This document shows, piece after piece, positions 22,613 to 31,107 of a stretch of DNA of 34,977 nucleotides (the stretch's first letter is position 1; each line of letters opens with the position of its first letter). The notes beneath the pieces were generated by a model that saw only the letters and a list, made by a program, of their open reading frames with translations, made no database searches and was not told the DNA's origin. The DNA is from Caldilineaceae bacterium (GTDB taxonomy: Bacteria; Chloroflexota; Anaerolineae; Caldilineales; Caldilineaceae): contig JALSIX010000003.1 of NCBI GenBank assembly GCA_026989655.1, positions 1-34,977 on the forward strand, written 5' to 3'. A program made the translations under genes and the position numbers.

Positions 22613-25600
22613 CTACGAGCCGTTCTGGGCCGGGACGTTGCCCAGGAGCTCGAGGAGGAGCTGATCCGTCTGGGGGGAAGGGGCCACGTCCATCTCCTGG
22701 CGGAGGGTGGCCCGGCAGGTCTCGTACTGCCGGATGATCTGCGCGCGGTTGCCCCGGGCCGCATGGACCCGCATGGCCAGCCGGTGGGCGCTCTCCAGGC
22801 ACGGATCCATCTGGAGAAGCGAGTGGCTGCGGATCAGTGCTTCGCTGTAGCGGCCCTGGGCCAGGTAGAGCTCGGCCAGCTCCAGGCTGCCGTCGATGTA
22901 GAGCTGTCGGAGTTCCTCCCGCCGGGCATGGATCCAGGGGGCCTGGCCCTCCTCCAGGTAGTCGCCGGTGTAGTGGCGCAGGGCCTCTTCGTAGGCTCCC
23001 CGGATCGCCTCAGGCTCCGTGGCCTTCCGTGCCGCCTCCAAGTGGTGGAGGAACTCCTCCACATCGTAGAGATATTCCAGGTCCCGGTTGAAGCGATAGA
23101 TGCCCTCCTCGTAGGTCACCACCTCGGGGAACAGCGCATGGCGCAGCCGGTAGAGGGCGTTCTTGACCCGGATATGGACCTCCTCCGGCGAGGCATCCGG
23201 CCAGAACAGGGCGCCGATCTGTTCTCGGGTGAGGCCCTGGGGGTGTTCGAGCAGGCAGAAGAGGAGCTCCCGGGCCACCGCGCTCTGCCAGGCGCTGGGC
23301 TCCACCGGGCGCTCCTCCAACAGCACCGCCCCCCGGCCGAAGGCCCGCAGCACCAGGGGCGGTGAGATCCGGAAAGGGGTCTCGGTCCACTCGTCCAACA
23401 GCCGGCGGACCTCCTGCTGGAGCACCGGCCGTTGGCGGGTCCAGAGCTCGGCATCCCGCAGGAACCGCCGGAGATAGTGGGAGGCGCCGCTGCGATGGCC
23501 CAGGACCTGGAGGGGGCGGCTCACCTGGGTGACCGTGGGCATGAGCGCGTGCCAGGACTCCAGCCGGGCGGCCAGGCTCACGGCCTGGCGGGCCTCCTCC
23601 ATGGCCTCGGGTTCCTGGCCCAACTGGTGGCGGGTGACGGCCAGCAGGATGCGGGCCCGCGCTTCCTCCACCGCATTGTCCGTCTGGGCCAACATCGCGG
23701 TGGCCTGGGCCAGGGCCGGAAGGGCCTCTTCCGCGCGGGCATCCAACAGGTAGTGGCTGCCCACCACCAGGTAGTAGAGACCGTATTCGAAGGCGGAGGG
23801 ATGTCGGGCCAGGAGCTGGCGGGCCGCTTCCAGGTAGCGCTCCCGGCTGGTGGGGTCGCTCCGCTGCAGTCGGGCCAGGGCAAGATGGGTGTAGAGGACC
23901 AGGTAGCGGTCTCCTACCTGTTCGGCCTGTTGCCGGGCACGGAGGTAGTAGGCCACGGCCCAGCTCTCCAGGCCCACGTCGCAGCAGATGTCCGCGAGGC
24001 TGGCCCGCACGTAGGCCTCCATGCGGCCGTCCTGGATGGAGCGGGCCAGCTGGAGAGCCCGGAGGAGATGCTGGACCGCCACCGAATAATCGCCGAGCAG
24101 GCTGTGGAGGACTCCCAGGTCGTTGTGGACCGTGGACTGGAGCATCAGGTTGCCCAGCGCGGAGGCATGGGCCAGGGCCTGCTCGAAGATGGCCTGGGCA
24201 TTGCGGTAGCGTCCGGCCGCGAGCCATGTGGAGCCCAGGTCCTTCTCCACCCGAGCCTGGTTGGTCCGGTCCTCGGCCGCGGTATAGTTGCGCAGGGCAC
24301 GCTGCAGGTGCTCCGCGGCCTGGTCCAGCCGTCCGAGGAAGTGGTGGCTGAGGCCCAGCAGCCGTTGTGCCTCGGCCACCACCCGGGTCTGCTCCCGGAG
24401 GGCCGCCAGGTGCTCCTGGGCGTCGGCGTGGGGATGGAGCCGCTCCGTGTCCTCCCCGTGGAGATGCTCCAGGGCGCGCTGGGCATCGTGGATGGCCTCG
24501 GTATGGCGTCCCTGGTAGTGGTGGAGCATGGCCCGCCGGACCAGGCCTCGGGCCAGTTGCTCGGCCGATCCCTGCTGTTCCAGCCGATGGACAGCCTCGT
24601 CCATCAGGGCCAGGGCGATGTCGGGCCGCCCCTCCTGGGCCTCCAGCACCCCCCGCAGGGAGAGCAGGATGGGGTCCTGGCCCACCCGTTCGGCCGGCAG
24701 ATGGGAGAGCCATTCCCCCAGAAGGCCGAAACGGTGCTCGGCCACCAGCCAGGTGCCCAACTGGGCGATGAGCCGGGCCATGGCCTCGGTGTCCTCCAAC
24801 AGGCGCAGGCAGCGGAACACCTCGTTCCACTGGGCCCGCTCCTGGTGGTAGGCCATCCGACGCCGGAGCAGGGTCTCCCACCGTTCCGGATCCGAGCGAC
24901 GCAGGGTCTCCTGCAGGAACTCCTGGAAGAGGTGGCTGTAGCGGAAATCCACCTCCTGGTGCACCGTCTCCACCACGAAGAGGTGCCGCTGGCGCACCTC
25001 GCTCAACAGAGCCCGCCAGTCCGTGTCCTCCGGGTAGAGGGGCCCCAGGACATGGGCACAGATCTCCGGGCTCAGGAAGTCCAACACGGAGGAGTCCAGC
25101 AGGAATCTCTGCATGGGCGCCGGCTGGGGGTCCAGGACCTGTTCCCGGAGGTAGACGGCCAGGGCATTGGGGTGCTGGGGGCCGCTCAAGAGGGGGGCAT
25201 GGCTCTCTCCCAGGGGCCGGGAGGAGAGCAACAAACCGGTGATCCAGCCGTCCGTTCGTTCGGCCAGGGCCTGGGCCTCCTCCAGGGTCAGGTGCAGGCC
25301 ATGGCTGCGCCGCAGGACCTCCCGGATCTCCTCGGGCTGGAAGCGGAGGTCCTCGGTGCCCAGGCCGGCGGTCAGCCCCCGGGCCACCAGGAGCACCTGG
25401 TCTGGCAGCCGCAGGAGCCGCCGGGAGAGGAGCGCGACCTGGACCTGCTCCCCGCTGACCAGGATGAACCGGCTGAGAAAGGCGCCGATACCGGGGTGGT
25501 CGTCGACGAAATGGGCGTCGTCCACCACCAGCAGGAAGTGCTCGTGCACATGGTGGTGGAGCTCGTGGGCCAGGAGCGCGGCCAGTTGATGGGCAGAGAG

Positions 25601-25945
25601 GCCGAAACGGACCAGCCCCTGCGCGTCGCTCAGGGCGGAGCGGCGCAGTTGGGGAAAGGCCTGGAGCAGGGTCGCAGCGATGTAGCGGAAGAAGAGGCCC
25701 AGGTCCCGATCGCCGGGGTCCGCGGTGAACCAGCATACGGGCAACTCCACCTGGTTGGCCAGCTCCGCGACCAGGGAGGTCTTGCCGTAGCCCGCGGGCG
25801 CGATGACCTGGATCAGCTTGTAGTCCAGAAGCGCATACAGGCGGCGCAGGAGGCGTGGGCGGCTCACAAAGTGGGCCCGATGGGCGGGGAGGGCGATCTT
25901 GCCTGGCAGGATCGGTGGTTCGTAGGGCGAGGGCTCGTGCGTCAT
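22613..25945 (-). CDS. STAND ATPase / TPR / SARP (BTAD) transcriptional regulator
   Basis: 1110 residues. The N-terminus is a MalT-like STAND ATPase with Walker A APAGYGKTS (49-57) and Walker B LLVVDDAH (138-145). A long helical TPR region follows (about 400-850, repeats such as GDYSVAVQHLLRALQLA). The C-terminus has an OmpR-type winged helix (about 860-960, ending RVKNALYRLRHALFPE) and a bacterial transcriptional activation domain (about 960-1105, YTGDYLEEGQAPW, ELAELYLAQGRYSEALIRSHSLLQMDP). Such regulators wait for a ligand or partner, oligomerise through the ATPase and activate transcription. The nearest downstream genes on the same strand are the repeat peptide and the NHLP-like protein, so these are likely targets or ligands. 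The ribosome binding site is weak (GTGAGATCC). Confidence 0.92.
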   Translation of the reverse strand: MTHEPSPYEPPILPGKIALPAHRAHFVSRPRLLRRLYALLDYKLIQVIAPAGYGKTSLVAELANQVELPVCWFTADPGDRDLGLFFRYIAATLLQAFPQLRRSALSDAQGLVRFGLSAHQLAALLAHELHHHVHEHFLLVVDDAHFVDDHPGIGAFLSRFILVSGEQVQVALLSRRLLRLPDQVLLVARGLTAGLGTEDLRFQPEEIREVLRRSHGLHLTLEEAQALAERTDGWITGLLLSSRPLGESHAPLLSGPQHPNALAVYLREQVLDPQPAPMQRFLLDSSVLDFLSPEICAHVLGPLYPEDTDWRALLSEVRQRHLFVVETVHQEVDFRYSHLFQEFLQETLRRSDPERWETLLRRRMAYHQERAQWNEVFRCLRLLEDTEAMARLIAQLGTWLVAEHRFGLLGEWLSHLPAERVGQDPILLSLRGVLEAQEGRPDIALALMDEAVHRLEQQGSAEQLARGLVRRAMLHHYQGRHTEAIHDAQRALEHLHGEDTERLHPHADAQEHLAALREQTRVVAEAQRLLGLSHHFLGRLDQAAEHLQRALRNYTAAEDRTNQARVEKDLGSTWLAAGRYRNAQAIFEQALAHASALGNLMLQSTVHNDLGVLHSLLGDYSVAVQHLLRALQLARSIQDGRMEAYVRASLADICCDVGLESWAVAYYLRARQQAEQVGDRYLVLYTHLALARLQRSDPTSRERYLEAARQLLARHPSAFEYGLYYLVVGSHYLLDARAEEALPALAQATAMLAQTDNAVEEARARILLAVTRHQLGQEPEAMEEARQAVSLAARLESWHALMPTVTQVSRPLQVLGHRSGASHYLRRFLRDAELWTRQRPVLQQEVRRLLDEWTETPFRISPPLVLRAFGRGAVLLEERPVEPSAWQSAVARELLFCLLEHPQGLTREQIGALFWPDASPEEVHIRVKNALYRLRHALFPEVVTYEEGIYRFNRDLEYLYDVEEFLHHLEAARKATEPEAIRGAYEEALRHYTGDYLEEGQAPWIHARREELRQLYIDGSLELAELYLAQGRYSEALIRSHSLLQMDPCLESAHRLAMRVHAARGNRAQIIRQYETCRATLRQEMDVAPSPQTDQLLLELLGNVPAQNGS

Positions 25946-26336
25946 GCGGATCTCACTCGCAACAGCTCCAGAGCAGCCGAGCGGACCCTAGTATACACGA
26001 AACTCCGGGAATTGGACAACCCAGCACCAGGGGGGCCATTCAGCCCCCGGAAAAGTCCATCGTGGAGCAAGACTCTATTCCCGGAATGTCACCTGCAAAG
26101 GCTGTATCCGAAAAATGAGAACCTTTCCCCACCGGCCTCGGGACCTCCCATCCCCTATAATGGACCTAAGCTGGATGCACGGCGATCTGGGCGAGTGCGG
26201 ATCACGGCCAGCCCAGGACAGAGGCCCGGCAAGGACGGACGACCACCGCCCCGTGGACAGAGGAGCCCGCCCAAGCAGGCTGTCGGCCTGGGAAACGGGC
26301 TCCACGGCAACGAGACAAAAGGGAGCAGAACAGAAC
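25946..26336. promoter_or_regulatory. 391-base divergent intergenic region
   Basis: On the minus strand TTGTCC (26019-26014), 18 bases and TATACT (25995-25990) form a plausible promoter for the regulator, with a leader of about 40 bases. On the plus strand a perfect TATAAT (26156-26161) without a good -35 probably serves the secreted protein, giving a leader of about 170 bases. A 6-bp hairpin GGGGGC/GCCCCC lies at 26031-26048. An in-frame extension of the secreted protein back to 26115 crosses the -10 box and lacks a ribosome binding site, so I treat this stretch as non-coding. Confidence 0.55.
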
Positions 26337-28025
26337 ATGGACCGATACACCGAGCACCCACCCACAGGGCTCCAGCGAGGCCGAACAGGCCGCAACGGCT
26401 GGATCCTGTGGATGTTGTCCCTGGCGGCCGTGGCGATGGCCGTGGGCCTGGCCCCCAGCGCGTCGGCGACCCTGGGCCTGCTGGGCGAATCGCCGCCCCC
26501 ATCGCCCATTGAGACCCCCTCGCCCCTTCCCACACCCGGAGCCGAGGCACCGGTCCTGGTTGCGGTGGACCCCGATCGGAGTGTGAACACGGTTCCCCAA
26601 CGGGTAGAGCTCCGAGGCCGGGGGTTTCGCCCGACCAGCCGGGCATTCCTGTACCCGGCCAACGGCCCCTCCCAGAATCCCCGGTACCTGGCCACCCGGT
26701 ACCGTTCGCCCAAGCGCTTGATAGCCCTGGTGCCGGCCGGGCTGCCCCCTGGGCTCTACACCCTGGGGGTGGACAACCGCAACGGCACCCCCCGGGCCCT
26801 GCTGCCCGAGGGCTTCCAGGTGCTGAGCACCCTGGACGACCTGGGCTCCACCCCCGATCGGCTGTGGACCGACCCCCTGCGGGCTGTGGCGGGGCAGGAG
26901 ATGGAGATCGGCCTGCGAGTGGTCCGGGTGGGGGGGACGGCCGGGATCCCGCCAGTGGCCGTGGACTTCTACGTCCGCTGGGAAGACGAGGAGGCGCGCT
27001 TCCTGGGCCGGGGCGTGCTCCCGGGCATCGGCCCCAACAGCGGGGCCAGCACCTCGCCCGTCCGCTGGACGCCCCAGCGCTGGGGCAAGGCCACCCTGAT
27101 CGCGGTCATCGATCCGGAGAACCAGGTTCCGGAGAGCAACGAGGAGAACAACCGGGTGGAGCGGACCCTCCACGTGCGCCTGGCCACGGCCCAGGACACC
27201 ACCCCACCCATCGCCCGGGATCTCCAGGTCAACGGCGGACAGCAGATCGTGGCCAGCCCGGCCGTCTCCCTGACCGTGGACGCGCTGGATCCCCCGCCGG
27301 ATGCCACCGGACCGAACAAGGTGCTCTACGTGGAATCCCGCTGGCGCGCCAAGGGCCGCGGCGGGTTCTGGGCGCCGGTCCAGTGGACCGACTGGCTGGA
27401 CTACGGAGACCAGCCCCACGGATGGACCCTGGACGAGGAGCCCGGCCTGCGCTATCTCCAGGCCTGGGTGGCCGACCAGGCCGGGAACATCTCGGCCCGG
27501 GCCGCAACCACCTGGCTCAACTACATCCCCGGCGAGGACTCCCTGCTCCAAGGCGAGGTGCGGGTCTACCGCCAGATGGTGCCGGCAGGGCGCTGTCTCT
27601 ACGTCCGGGTAGAGCCCAGCGCACCGGACATGGACCCGGATCTCTACGTATGGGCCCCGGACGGAACGGTCCGCTACAGCATCCTGGGGCCCGGCCAGGT
27701 GGACGAGCTCCTCATCAGCCCGGATGCGGACACCCGTTACCAGATCGAGGTGGAGGCCCTGACAGACGTGACCCTTCGCCTGACGGTGGAGATCCGGTCC
27801 GCCTGTGCTCGACGCGGCCTCACTGCCCAGGCCATCGGCGTGGCCGCGGAGAAGAGCCCCCGGAATGCCCCCACCATTCCGTTGGACCAGGCACCCGAAG
27901 GGGACCAGAACGCGCCGGCCGTGGACCTGACGGAATACCTGCTCTTCCTGGCCCGGGTGGGCAAATTCACCCCGGAGGCCGCCTCCAACCCCACCCGGAT
28001 CTTCCTACCCCGGATCGTCCGCTGA
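26337..28025 (+). CDS. Secreted CARDB-like protein with FLP tail
   Basis: 562 residues. A signal peptide (hydrophobic 21-40, cleavage near ASA at 44) is followed by a Pro-rich linker (about 52-70). An IPT/TIG-like region comes next (about 75-165), then a CARDB-like domain (about 170-285, VAVDFYVRWEDEEARFLG and EENNRVERTLHV). Further beta-rich segments (VSLTVDALDPP, AWVADQAGNIS) and a pre-peptidase-like C-terminal region (about 405-485) are less certain. The protein ends TRIFLPRIVR, like the tail at 18000. It is probably exported and surface-associated; no catalytic motif is visible. GGGAG lies 11 bases before the ATG. It is a single gene between a divergent promoter region and a convergent hairpin. 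Confidence 0.8.
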   Translation: MDRYTEHPPTGLQRGRTGRNGWILWMLSLAAVAMAVGLAPSASATLGLLGESPPPSPIETPSPLPTPGAEAPVLVAVDPDRSVNTVPQRVELRGRGFRPTSRAFLYPANGPSQNPRYLATRYRSPKRLIALVPAGLPPGLYTLGVDNRNGTPRALLPEGFQVLSTLDDLGSTPDRLWTDPLRAVAGQEMEIGLRVVRVGGTAGIPPVAVDFYVRWEDEEARFLGRGVLPGIGPNSGASTSPVRWTPQRWGKATLIAVIDPENQVPESNEENNRVERTLHVRLATAQDTTPPIARDLQVNGGQQIVASPAVSLTVDALDPPPDATGPNKVLYVESRWRAKGRGGFWAPVQWTDWLDYGDQPHGWTLDEEPGLRYLQAWVADQAGNISARAATTWLNYIPGEDSLLQGEVRVYRQMVPAGRCLYVRVEPSAPDMDPDLYVWAPDGTVRYSILGPGQVDELLISPDADTRYQIEVEALTDVTLRLTVEIRSACARRGLTAQAIGVAAEKSPRNAPTIPLDQAPEGDQNAPAVDLTEYLLFLARVGKFTPEAASNPTRIFLPRIVR

Positions 28026-28040
28026 CCCCTTGCCTCTCCC

Positions 28041-28081
28041 GGCCCCTGGGACGATGCGAGCTGGAGATCGTCCCAGGGGCC
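28041..28081. terminator. Perfect 15-bp hairpin between convergent genes
   Basis: The arms GGCCCCTGGGACGAT (28041-28055) and its complement (28067-28081) flank an 11-base loop, between the stop of the secreted protein and the stop of galT on the other strand. It probably works in both directions; there is no U-tract. Confidence 0.75.
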
Positions 28082-28092
28082 TTCCCACCATC

Positions 28093-29142
28093 CTACCCGC
28101 GCTGCCGATAGTGGATCTCGCTCTGGGCCCGCAGCCGAGAGGCAGCCTGTTCTGGCGTGATGTCCCGCTGAGGAGCGGCCAACATCTCGTAGCCCACCAT
28201 GAACTTCCGCACCGTGGCCGAACGCAACAGGGGCGGGTAGAAGTGGGCGTGGAGCTGCCAATGGGGATAGTGGCCCCCATCCGTGGGCTGGCCATGCCAC
28301 CCCATGGAGTAGGGAAAGCGCGCCTGGAACAGGTTGTCGTAGCGGGTGACCAGCCGTTTCAGGATGTGGGCCAGATCGCGACGCTCCGGGGGCTTCAGCT
28401 CGGGCAGGGCAGTCACCGGACGACGGGGAAGGACCAGGGTCTCGAAGGGCCAGACAGCCCAGTAGGGGACCAGCACCACCCAGCTCTCGTTCTCCACCAC
28501 CACCCGCTCCCCTTGGACAAGCTCTGCCTCCAGGTAGTCCACCAGCAGGGGACGGTTGTGGGCCTCGAAATAGGCCCGCTGGTGGCGATCCTCCAGGGCC
28601 GGCACGTTGGGGACGCGCCGATTGGCCCACACCTGGCCGTGGGGGTGGGGATTGGAGGCCCCCATCATCGCACCGCGATTCTCGAAGACCTGGACGTAGG
28701 CCACCTGCTCCAGACGGCCCAGCTCCTCCACCTGTTCGGCCCAGACCTCCACCACCTGTCGGATCGCCTCCGGTGTCATCTCCGCCAGGGTCAGATCGTG
28801 GCGCGGGCTGAAACAGATCACCCGACAGAGGCCGCTCTCGGCCTGGGCCTGGAAGAACGGGCCCTGGCTCACGTCCTCGACAGGGGTATGCGGCAGGAGG
28901 GCCGGGAAGTCGTTGGTGAAGACGAAGGTGGCGGTGTACCGGGGATTGCGGACCCCACCGGCCCGGAGATTGCCCGGGCACAGATAGCAGGTCGGATCGT
29001 AGGCCGGCAGCTCCTGGGCCGACCGCGGTTCCACCTGGCCCTGCCAGGGTCGTCTCGCCCGCTGGGGAGAGACCAACACCCACTCACCGGTGAGCAGATT
29101 CCGCCGCCGGTGGGGATGCTCGGCCCAGTCGAAGGCCCTCAT
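28093..29142 (-). CDS. galT: Galactose-1-phosphate uridylyltransferase
   Basis: 349 residues, class I GalT of the HIT superfamily. The catalytic HPHGQ motif is at residues 166-170, with His168 the expected nucleophile that forms the uridylyl intermediate, and CYLCPGN (52-58) supplies zinc ligands. [20 protein letters not shown] near the C-terminus is also typical. It exchanges UDP between glucose-1-phosphate and galactose-1-phosphate in the Leloir pathway. Its ATG overlaps the stop of the upstream ROK kinase gene by four bases, so they are co-expressed. No galK or galE is in the window. Confidence 0.94.
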   Translation of the reverse strand: MRAFDWAEHPHRRRNLLTGEWVLVSPQRARRPWQGQVEPRSAQELPAYDPTCYLCPGNLRAGGVRNPRYTATFVFTNDFPALLPHTPVEDVSQGPFFQAQAESGLCRVICFSPRHDLTLAEMTPEAIRQVVEVWAEQVEELGRLEQVAYVQVFENRGAMMGASNPHPHGQVWANRRVPNVPALEDRHQRAYFEAHNRPLLVDYLEAELVQGERVVVENESWVVLVPYWAVWPFETLVLPRRPVTALPELKPPERRDLAHILKRLVTRYDNLFQARFPYSMGWHGQPTDGGHYPHWQLHAHFYPPLLRSATVRKFMVGYEMLAAPQRDITPEQAASRLRAQSEIHYRQRG

Positions 29143-30044
29143 ACAGCGGCCCTCCAGGCCCCCTCGGCCAGGGCGATCGCGCCCAACACCCCGGCTCGTC
29201 CTCCCAGGCCGGGTTTCACCACATAGGCCTCCACGGCCTCGGTGAGGGCCGGGCGCTGGATGTAGTCGTTGAGCAACGCCTGGACCTCTCGGCGTACCTG
29301 GGAGAGGAGCCCGGGCACAGCCATCACCCCACCCCCCAGGATCACCCGCTGGGGCGAGAGCACACAGACGATGTTGACCACCCCCTGGGCGATGTAGTGG
29401 GCCTCCAACGACCAGGCGGGATGATCCGGCGGCAGCGCGTCACCGGGCTGTCCCCAACGGGCCTGGAGGGCCGGTCCACTGGCCAGCCCTTCCCAGCAGT
29501 CCCCATGGTAGGGACAGATCCCGGGGAAGGGATCCCGCTCCCGGTCGTGACAGAGCCGCATGTGGCCCATCTCCGGATGCATGAGGCCGTGCATCAGGGC
29601 CCCGTTGACCATGCCGCCTCCGCCGATGCCGGTGCCGATGGTCAGGTAGACAAAGGTATCCAGCCCCTGGGCAGCCCCCCATCGCCACTCCCCCAGGGCC
29701 GCCCCGTTGACGTCGGTGTCGAAGGCCACAGGGATCCGAAAGGCCTGCCGCAGAAAGCCCACCACGTCGGTGTGGGCCCAGCCGGGTTTGGGAGTGGTGG
29801 TGATGTAGCCGAAGGTGGGCGAACGGGGATCCGGGTCCACCGGCCCGAAGGAGGCCACTCCCAGAGCATCCAGACGCCCCTGACGGGCCTCCTGTTCCTG
29901 GAAGAAGGCCACCGCCCGCCCCAGGGTCTCCTGGGCATCCGCGGTGGTGGGAAAGCGGATCTCGGCCCGAATGTCGTCTGGGCCGGTGCCCACGGCGCAG
30001 ACGAACTTCGTGCCACCGGCCTCGATGCCACCGAACAACGCCAT
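29139..30044 (-). CDS. ROK-family sugar kinase, fructokinase-like
   Basis: 301 residues. [15 protein letters not shown] (5-19) is the ROK phosphate loop, and [16 protein letters not shown] (133-148) the second nucleotide segment. HPEMGH (156-161) followed by CPYHGDC (177-183) and [10 protein letters not shown] is the zinc-binding pattern of ROK fructokinases (YdhR type); glucokinases of this fold carry a CxCGxxGC variant. It probably phosphorylates fructose or a related hexose with ATP in the cytoplasm. AGGAGG lies six bases before the ATG. It overlaps galT by four bases and follows the endonuclease V gene by 66 bases. Confidence 0.88.
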   Translation of the reverse strand: MALFGGIEAGGTKFVCAVGTGPDDIRAEIRFPTTADAQETLGRAVAFFQEQEARQGRLDALGVASFGPVDPDPRSPTFGYITTTPKPGWAHTDVVGFLRQAFRIPVAFDTDVNGAALGEWRWGAAQGLDTFVYLTIGTGIGGGGMVNGALMHGLMHPEMGHMRLCHDRERDPFPGICPYHGDCWEGLASGPALQARWGQPGDALPPDHPAWSLEAHYIAQGVVNIVCVLSPQRVILGGGVMAVPGLLSQVRREVQALLNDYIQRPALTEAVEAYVVKPGLGGRAGVLGAIALAEGAWRAAV

Positions 30045-30110
30045 AGGTGCCTCCTGTTGTCTCGTGGAGATGGGATCCTGGTCGACATGGAGGGGGCAAC
30101 GCCCTGGGGC

Positions 30111-30788
30111 TCAGCGGCCCGAGCTCCGACTGAGCCGATCGGCCAGGCGAGTGGGCTCGGGGAGTCGGTAGTGGGTGGTGCAACGGAGGGTCCACTCCAC
30201 GGCCTCGGCCAAGGTGATCCGGTGGCCCACACTCACATAGACCGGCTTGGCCCCGGGCCGGGTGCGCACCGCGGCACCGATCACCTGGCCCCGGTCCACC
30301 AGGGGAACCCAGGCACCACGGAGCTCGGGCAGCTCCCCTTGCGGCTGGCCGCACAGCCGGGCCTTGGCCACCCCGATGGTCGGGCGATCCAACAGCACTC
30401 CCAGGTGGCTGGCCAGACCCAACCGCCGGGGATGGGCACGCCCCTGGGAGTCGGTGAAGAGCAGATCCGGCTCGGTGTGCAGCCGCTCCAGGGCCCGAAG
30501 CAGCCCGGGAACTTCCCGAAAGCTGAGCAGGCCCGGCACATAGGGGAAGTGGATGGGCCCCTCCCAGACCGCGGACTCCACCAGGGAGAGGGAGGGAACG
30601 GCCAGGACCACGGCCACGGCCCGACCCCGTTCGCGGCGAACCCCCATGTCCAGGCCGGCCACCGTGGCCACCGCACGGTCCAGAGGTTCTTCCCGGACCC
30701 GGGCCGCGAGCCGGACCTGGATGGCCCGGGCCTCTTCAGGGGTCACGTCCCAGGGATGGCGACAATGGGACGGGATCTCCACACGCAC
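30111..30788 (-). CDS. nfi: Endonuclease V (deoxyinosine 3' endonuclease)
   Basis: 225 residues from the GTG at 30788. The family's acidic positions are recognisable: VAGLDMGV near the N-terminus and LLFTDSQGRAHPRRLGLASH with HLGVLLDRPTIGVAKARL in the middle, and PVYVSVGHRITLAEAVEW towards the end. The enzyme nicks DNA one base 3' of deoxyinosine in base-deamination repair. The usual DGxG is DSQG here, a small deviation. The start is inferred: no ATG is available in the expected place, GTG codons occur at 30788 and 30782, and the former begins four bases after the upstream membrane-protein stop, fitting coupled translation. Confidence 0.9.
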   Translation of the reverse strand: MRVEIPSHCRHPWDVTPEEARAIQVRLAARVREEPLDRAVATVAGLDMGVRRERGRAVAVVLAVPSLSLVESAVWEGPIHFPYVPGLLSFREVPGLLRALERLHTEPDLLFTDSQGRAHPRRLGLASHLGVLLDRPTIGVAKARLCGQPQGELPELRGAWVPLVDRGQVIGAAVRTRPGAKPVYVSVGHRITLAEAVEWTLRCTTHYRLPEPTRLADRLSRSSGR

Positions 30789-30792
30789 CGGA

Positions 30793-31032
30793 TCAATCCG
30801 GGGACGATTCCTCGGCCGAGAGGGCCTCCTGGATGTCCCGCTCCACATCCACCGCGGCGGTGGCCACGGCCCAGGCCACCAGGAACCAGACCCCGCCGCC
30901 AATGGCCAGGGCCACCAGGATGTTCAAGGGCGCCCGAGGGACATTGCCCCGCAGGATCCCGATGACGGTGAGCAGCAGTCCCAGGCCCCCGAAGAGGAGG
31001 CCGATCTTCACGGGGACGGACAGACGACGCAT
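30793..31032 (-). CDS. Small two-helix membrane protein, unknown
   Basis: 79 residues. Two hydrophobic helices (about 8-27 and 35-61) are separated by a short basic loop (LRGNVPRAP), and the C-terminus is acidic (VERDIQEALSAEESSPD). I do not recognise the family. The start is well supported by GGAGG nine bases before the ATG. It lies 75 bases after recJ, and the endonuclease V start follows its stop by four bases, so it belongs to the same transcript. Confidence 0.75.
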   Translation of the reverse strand: MRRLSVPVKIGLLFGGLGLLLTVIGILRGNVPRAPLNILVALAIGGGVWFLVAWAVATAAVDVERDIQEALSAEESSPD

Positions 31033-31107
31033 GGAAAGTGTTCCTCCTTCCGGGAAAGACAGAGACGGCCCCAGGCCCTCTGCCTCAGGGGTCCCCGGCC
31101 AGGGACG

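Noticed and set aside
26115-26336. 74-codon upstream extension of the secreted CARDB-like protein
   Set aside because: It contains the TATAAT box, lacks a ribosome binding site and would put a long charged stretch before the signal peptide.
23432-26512. Plus-strand open frame of about 1026 codons opposite the STAND/SARP regulator
   Set aside because: It is a mirror of the regulator's codon bias. It crosses the divergent promoter region and has no recognisable domain.
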